Source: Robiginitomaculum antarcticum DSM 21748 (GTDB lineage Bacteria > Pseudomonadota > Alphaproteobacteria > Caulobacterales > Maricaulaceae). From it: a stretch of 64,000 bases of DNA. Made by a program: the position numbers and the translations under genes. Each line of letters opens with the position of its first letter. Position 1 is the stretch's first letter. The stretch is taken from the NCBI RefSeq assembly GCF_000365025.1, contig NZ_KB823011.1, positions 826,621 through 890,620 on the forward strand, written 5' to 3'. Below the pieces are notes generated by a model that saw only the letters and a program-made list of their open reading frames with translations, was not told the origin of the DNA and made no database searches. Below, in pieces: positions 59,333-64,000 of the stretch.

Positions 59333-61173
59333 TAAATTTCAAACATATTTTCATATCAGCGTCGGCTTTGACCTTAATCGCTTGCCAAGGATCGCATGAC
59401 GAAACCGGATCTGATCACGGCGAGGCGCCATCAGGGCAGCGTTCGGATCCTTCGGCCAACATAGCGTCAAATGAGACTGTGAAATATACGTGCCCGATGC
59501 ATCCGCATTATATTTCCGATGACCCAAATGGCAGCTGTCCTATCTGCGGCATGGACTTGGTTCCCGTTGCGGATAGCGGGCCGTCAACATCTTCAGGCAA
59601 AGGCAAAATTCTATATTACAAAAACCCTATGGGTCTTCCTGATAAATCCTCTGTGCCGAAAAAAGACAGCATGGGCATGGATTATATACCGGTTTATGAA
59701 AATGAAGGCCAAGGCAGCGGCGTGGCAGTCTCGCCGGAAATGATACAGACTATGGGCATTCGCACCGTGACCGTTAATACAGAAGATGTAAGCCGCGACA
59801 TACGGGCTTACGGTACGGTTGAGCCCAATACACGGCTTGAATCCATGTCAGCCTCACGGCTTGAAGGCTGGATCGACGGGCTAACCGTAAGAGCCGAAGG
59901 CGATATTGTACGCCGGGGGCAGCGTTTATACCGCATCTATACGCCTGAGCTTATCGCGGCGCAAAAGGATTACCTCGCCTCTTTGCAGATTGGCAATGCA
60001 CGCCGGATTGCCTCTGTGCGCCAGCGGCTCAAATCCAAAGGTATGCAAGAGGGTCTCATTGACCGCCTAACAACCTCTCGTGAGGTTATAGAGCGCATGC
60101 CGGTTTATGCAGAAAGCGCAGGGGTCGTGACCGAGCTGATGGTTCGCGACGGTGATTATCTCAAACCCGGCGATCCCGTTATGAAGCTGCAATCCTACAC
60201 TAAAGTGTGGGTCATTGCATCAGTGCCTGAATCTGAATTACCGCAAATACAAATAGGTGAAGCGGCATCTTTAAAATTTGAGAGTGCGCCTGACGCGCCA
60301 AAAACAGGTACTGTAGACTATATCTATCCCACTATTGATTCAAATACGCGCACAGCCAAGGTCCGGATCAGTGTCGAAAATGCCTCGGGCTCCCTGCGTC
60401 CCGGAGCTTATGTGGATATTGTTTTCGAAACTCAACAAACCGACGCTCCTTCATCCCAATTGGTCGTCCCAAGTCAGGCCATATTGAGAGATTCACGCGG
60501 AGCCCATGTCATCATGGCTCTTGGTGACGGTCGTTTTGAAAGCCGACATATCACGATTGGATCCAGCATACGTGGTCGCACGGAAATTTTGTCCGGCCTG
60601 ACGGCGGGCGAACGCATTGTCTCCAGCGGTCAATTCATGCTGGACTCCGAGTCCAGTCTTCGCGAAGGACTATCTAAATTAAGCGCGCCTGCTGCAAATT
60701 TTGACGCCGCCACCCCCCTTTCGCAATTGCCTATAGACGGGCAAACATTGAGCGAGATTGACCATATCGTCGATACAGCGCTTTATTTTCATGAAGCGAT
60801 TATAGATGGTTATGCCATTGACCCTTACTTCCTCGACCCGACCCTTGCCTTAATCGATACGCTCAAAGACAGGTTTTCAGGTTCAAGGCTGTCTCCAATT
60901 CTAGACGCGTCCGCGACCGTTATATCCAACGCAAAGAATACGGCCTCAACCGAGCCTCTTGCGTCACACCTCTCCAGGTTAATGACGGCGCTGGATCCAT
61001 GGCTACTCTCAGGCGCGCCGGCGCATTATAAATCTAAAGGCCTGATCCTTTATAAAGATAGGAATACCGGGCGCCTGTGGCTGCAAGAGGCAGGCCTACC
61101 CGCCAATCCTTACTCTTCTTCCGATGCAGCTGTTGTGGCTTGGCCGGATCCCATGGCAGGCACAACCCGATGA
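59329..61173 (+). CDS. cusB: CusB-like RND periplasmic adaptor with heavy-metal binding domain
   Basis: 614 residues. Lipobox LIAC with Cys19 anchors it in the inner membrane. Residues 52-80 form a YTCPMHPHY...CPICGMDL heavy-metal binding module. Residues about 95-124 hold YYKNPMGLP...KKDSMGMDYIPVY, the Met-rich N-terminal segment of CusB that binds Cu+/Ag+. The barrel-sandwich (GDIVRRGQRLY, AGVVTELMVRDGDYLKPGDPV) and beta-barrel domains follow. An extra C-terminal part of about 140 residues, helical and not usual for E. coli CusB, follows the standard fold. It overlaps cusA by 4 bases. Confidence 0.92.
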   Translation: MINFKHIFISASALTLIACQGSHDETGSDHGEAPSGQRSDPSANIASNETVKYTCPMHPHYISDDPNGSCPICGMDLVPVADSGPSTSSGKGKILYYKNPMGLPDKSSVPKKDSMGMDYIPVYENEGQGSGVAVSPEMIQTMGIRTVTVNTEDVSRDIRAYGTVEPNTRLESMSASRLEGWIDGLTVRAEGDIVRRGQRLYRIYTPELIAAQKDYLASLQIGNARRIASVRQRLKSKGMQEGLIDRLTTSREVIERMPVYAESAGVVTELMVRDGDYLKPGDPVMKLQSYTKVWVIASVPESELPQIQIGEAASLKFESAPDAPKTGTVDYIYPTIDSNTRTAKVRISVENASGSLRPGAYVDIVFETQQTDAPSSQLVVPSQAILRDSRGAHVIMALGDGRFESRHITIGSSIRGRTEILSGLTAGERIVSSGQFMLDSESSLREGLSKLSAPAANFDAATPLSQLPIDGQTLSEIDHIVDTALYFHEAIIDGYAIDPYFLDPTLALIDTLKDRFSGSRLSPILDASATVISNAKNTASTEPLASHLSRLMTALDPWLLSGAPAHYKSKGLILYKDRNTGRLWLQEAGLPANPYSSSDAAVVAWPDPMAGTTR

Positions 61174-64000
61174 CGACCGAAAAGCTGGATAATCTGGCCG
61201 GTAAGGACCCGTCAAAATCGGCTATCGCGAAACTGATCGCGTGGTCAGTGGCTAACCAGCTTATAATCATTGTCCTTGCGCTCGCCTTGGCAATGGGAGG
61301 CTGGCTATCGCTTAAAAATATGCCGTTAGATGCCGTGCCGGATTTGACGGATACCCAAGTTATCATCCGTACTGAATTTCCGGGTCAATCGCCCCAAATT
61401 GTTGAAGATCTGGTGACATATCCACTGTCGACAAATTTGTTAGGTTTGCCCAAAACAAAAGACGTTCGCGGCTCCTCTATGTTTGGCACGAGCTTCGTTT
61501 ACGTTATATTTGAAGACGATGTTGATCCCTATTGGGCGCGCTCCCGTGTGGTCGAGGCGCTCTCCCGTTTAGGGTCTGAACTCCCTGAGACCGCTATCCC
61601 GCAAATTGGCCCCGACGCCACAGGCGTGGGCTGGGTCTATCAATATGCTTTGGTGGACAAAACCGGACAAACAGATCTGGCTGAGCTTCGCAGCTTACAA
61701 GATTGGTTCTTAAAGCTTGAGCTCTCCGGTGTGGAGGGCGTGTCCGAAGTGGCCTCTGTAGGCGGTTTTGAACGTGAATATCAGGTTCTCATCGATCCTA
61801 ATAAACTCAAATCCTACGGCGTCTCGATATCTGAGCTTGCGCGGACAATCCGCTCCGCCAGTAGTGAAGTCGGGGGACGCGTTTTAGAGCAAGGAGAGAC
61901 CGAATATGTGATCCGCTCTTCGGGATATGTCAAAAACGCTTTGGATTTGGAACAGGTCGTTGTTCTGGCGAAGAACGGCACGCCGGTTATTTTATCAGAT
62001 ATTGCCCGCATTATTGAAGGCCCCGCCCTTCGCCGCGGCATTGTTGAACTTAACGGCGAAGGCGAAACCGTTGCGGGTATTATTGTAATGCGGGACGGCG
62101 AAAATGCGCTGGACGTCATTGACCGGGTCAAAGAAAAACTGAGCGATCTGCAGCGCGGCCTACCTGAAGGCGTCGAGATCGTTACCGTATATGACCGCGC
62201 CCCGCTCATTGAAGGGGCTGTCTCATATTTGGAAGATAAGCTGATTGAAGAAGGGCTTGTTGTCGCGCTCGTCATTTTGCTTTTTTTGCTTCACTTTCGG
62301 GCCGCCTTTGTCGCTGTTATCACCCTGCCTCTCGGCGTTTTAGGGGCATTTATCATCATGTCTGCCCAAGGCGTTACCGCCAATATTATGTCTCTGGGCG
62401 GCATAGCTATTGCCATTGGCGCAATGGTTGACGCCTCGATTGTCATGGTCGAAAACGGCGTCAGAAAGCTCTCCGACATTAAAGGAAAGCCGGACGAGAC
62501 AACCCGAAAACGCGTTCTTATCCAAGCCGCTCAAGAGGTTGGGCCGGGCTTGTTTTTCTCGCTTTTGATAATTGTCGTGTCTTTCTTGCCGGTCTTTGCC
62601 CTGACAGGCGAAAGCTACCGTCTGTTCTCTCCCCTCGCTTTCACCAAAACCTATGCCATGGCGTTTGGCGCCTTATTATCAGTAACGCTTATACCGGTTC
62701 TTATGATTTGGCTCTTACGCGGCAAGATGCGGCCGGAGACGTCCAATCCGCTCAACCGGTTTTTCATCTGGATATACAAGCCTGTTATATGGGCAGCTTT
62801 AAAGTTCAAATGGATAACGGTTATTGTCGCGCTCTTGATTACTGCCAGCGTTATAATTCCGGCACAAAAATTAGGCACAGAGTTTATGCCGGCTTTATAT
62901 GAAGGCGAGCTGCTGTATATGCCCACAACATTGCCTGGCGTGTCTTCCACAAAAATGCGGGAAATTCTGGGGCAAACCAATCGCGTGATTAAAACCGTGC
63001 CCGAAGTTGAATCCGTCTTTGGCAAAGCGGGGCGGGCAGATACGGCCACAGACCCTGCACCGCTAACGATGATTGAAAGCTGGATAAGACTAAAACCCAA
63101 ATCGGAATGGCGCGAGGGCATGACGGCTGATGGTATCGTCGATGATCTCAATAGCCGCCTTAAAATGCCGGGCCTTGTGAACTCATGGGGCTACCCTATC
63201 AAAATTCGAATGGACATGGTCTCAACAGGCATTCGCACGCCGATCGGCATTAAAGTCACCGGAGATGATCTTACGGTAATCGAATCTATCGGGCGGGATA
63301 TTGAGCGGGTTGTGACAGATATTCCCGGGACGCGCTCCGCCTTTGCCGACCGCGTGTTGGGAGGAAAATATCTGGAAATTACACCGAACCGTTCAGAACT
63401 TGCCCGCCGCAATATTGATATGGGCACATTTCAATCCGTCATCCAAACCGCGCTGGGCGGTATGACCTTGGCTGAATCCGTTCAGGGCCGGGAGCGCTAT
63501 AATATAATGCTGCGATATGAGCGGGCGTTTCGCGAAACCGATGCCGATATTGGAAATATTCTGATTCCGACGCCAAAAGGCGCGCATATTCCGCTTCGCG
63601 AGGTCGCGAGCATTGCCTATACTGAAGGGCCGCCCATGATCCGCTCAGAAAATGCGCGCCTGACAGGCTGGGTTTTTGTCGATATTTCGGGTCGGGATCT
63701 TGGCGGTTATGTCAATGATGCCAGAGAGATTGTCGCTGGCGTAATTACCCTGCCACCGGGATATGCGATAGAATGGTCGGGCCAATATGAACAAATGCAG
63801 CGGGCCAATGCGCGCTTGAAAATTGCCATACCCGCCGCAGTCGGCCTGATATTTTTGCTGCTCATGCTGCATTTCAGCCGCTTGGACCGGACGCTGATTA
63901 TTATGCTGTCCCTGCCTTTTGGACTCGTCGGCGGGCTATGGGCCGTCTATCTGGCGGGCTATAATCTATCCGTAGCTGTGGCCGTTGGCTTTATCGCATT
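61170..64000 (+). CDS. cusA: CusA-like Cu+/Ag+ RND efflux pump (runs off the window)
   Basis: Inner membrane pump, open from ATG 61170 (ATGA overlap with the adaptor) to the window end, with 943 codons visible. HME-RND landmarks include MPLDAVPDLTDTQVII at the start, the proton-relay Asp421 in GAMVDAS, and helices. The methionines that carry Cu+/Ag+ in E. coli CusA (573, 623, 672) map to Met584, Met634 and Met683 with a constant offset of 11, in YMPTTLPG, APLTMIES and RMDMVSTGI. This favours copper/silver over zinc/cobalt (Czc). The C-terminal remainder, roughly 100 residues, is outside the window. Confidence 0.94.
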   Translation, partial: MTTEKLDNLAGKDPSKSAIAKLIAWSVANQLIIIVLALALAMGGWLSLKNMPLDAVPDLTDTQVIIRTEFPGQSPQIVEDLVTYPLSTNLLGLPKTKDVRGSSMFGTSFVYVIFEDDVDPYWARSRVVEALSRLGSELPETAIPQIGPDATGVGWVYQYALVDKTGQTDLAELRSLQDWFLKLELSGVEGVSEVASVGGFEREYQVLIDPNKLKSYGVSISELARTIRSASSEVGGRVLEQGETEYVIRSSGYVKNALDLEQVVVLAKNGTPVILSDIARIIEGPALRRGIVELNGEGETVAGIIVMRDGENALDVIDRVKEKLSDLQRGLPEGVEIVTVYDRAPLIEGAVSYLEDKLIEEGLVVALVILLFLLHFRAAFVAVITLPLGVLGAFIIMSAQGVTANIMSLGGIAIAIGAMVDASIVMVENGVRKLSDIKGKPDETTRKRVLIQAAQEVGPGLFFSLLIIVVSFLPVFALTGESYRLFSPLAFTKTYAMAFGALLSVTLIPVLMIWLLRGKMRPETSNPLNRFFIWIYKPVIWAALKFKWITVIVALLITASVIIPAQKLGTEFMPALYEGELLYMPTTLPGVSSTKMREILGQTNRVIKTVPEVESVFGKAGRADTATDPAPLTMIESWIRLKPKSEWREGMTADGIVDDLNSRLKMPGLVNSWGYPIKIRMDMVSTGIRTPIGIKVTGDDLTVIESIGRDIERVVTDIPGTRSAFADRVLGGKYLEITPNRSELARRNIDMGTFQSVIQTALGGMTLAESVQGRERYNIMLRYERAFRETDADIGNILIPTPKGAHIPLREVASIAYTEGPPMIRSENARLTGWVFVDISGRDLGGYVNDAREIVAGVITLPPGYAIEWSGQYEQMQRANARLKIAIPAAVGLIFLLLMLHFSRLDRTLIIMLSLPFGLVGGLWAVYLAGYNLSVAVAVGFIA

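Noticed and set aside
1-64000. CRISPR array, prophage or insertion sequence
   Set aside because: No spaced short repeats, integrase, transposase or phage structural genes were seen; the only long direct repeats are in the adhesin gene and at tRNA-Cys.

Overview
The window reads as a chromosomal segment of an alphaproteobacterium close to the dimorphic, stalked group (Caulobacterales, Hyphomonadaceae or Robiginitomaculaceae-like). This is inferred from several independent signs. There is a PopZ-type polar organiser next to valS. There is a perfect CtrA box (TTAA-N7-TTAA). The LexA box is of the GTTC-N7-GTTC type. The tRNA-His has A73 and no G-1. DUF2336 and DUF3137 genes are present, and the gene order coaD-ppi-ppi-queA-tgt is kept. 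Base composition is near half GC. The genome is compact: many genes overlap by ATGA, GTGA or TAATG, and several convergent pairs overlap at their 3' ends.

Layout. 1-6.2 kb: NAD kinase, DUF2336, tRNA-His, M48 lipoprotein protease, ketopantoate reductase, a methyltransferase and phenylalanine hydroxylase. 6.2-12.2 kb (minus): an arginine-succinyltransferase (AST) catabolic operon read as M20 hydrolase-astA-astD-astB, with an AT-rich HNH gene coupled to its end. 12.3-25.1 kb: OmpA-like protein, tRNA-Lys, a small lipoprotein, the queuosine genes tgt and queA with an AT-rich orphan between them, two cyclophilins, coaD, a small secreted protein, a YadA-type trimeric adhesin with 84-residue super-repeats, and gyrA. 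25.3-29.2 kb: SodC lipoprotein, a DUF2330-RnfD-like pair, a small protein and ssb. 29.2-36.5 kb: a LexA box between ssb and uvrA, then uvrA, a TPR-TonB_C protein, a membrane protein, xthA and DUF3137.

36.5-44.1 kb is a lipid/envelope glycosylation block: polytopic GT-C-like protein, GtrA, methyltransferase and GtrB-like GT2 on the minus strand. Divergent from these are two tandem PAP2_3 (Aur1/Ipt1-like) paralogues and a membrane protein gene broken by a stop codon and a frameshift. 44.1-51 kb: valS, a PopZ homologue with a very long acidic linker, TolC and a Pcm-like protein. 51.2-56.6 kb: tRNA-Cys with a duplicated 3' half. It is followed by a three-gene unit under paired BlaI-type operators: a BlaI repressor, an M56-coiled-coil-M23 double metallopeptidase and a TonB-dependent receptor. 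56.6-57.3 kb: an Mpo1-like gene, a CtrA box, an orphan terminator and tRNA-Asn. 57.4-64 kb: a CsoR-like operator ahead of a Cys/His-rich small protein and a cusCBA copper/silver RND efflux operon whose pump gene runs off the window end.

The best candidate for an under-described system is the BlaI/M56-M23/TonB-receptor unit, in which the usual BlaR1 ligand sensor is replaced by a coiled coil and an intact LytM peptidase motif. Other notable points are a TGT that has lost two of its four zinc ligands, the oversized PopZ linker, the AST operon with an M20 hydrolase and no AstE in view, and a possible CtrA-controlled small RNA.
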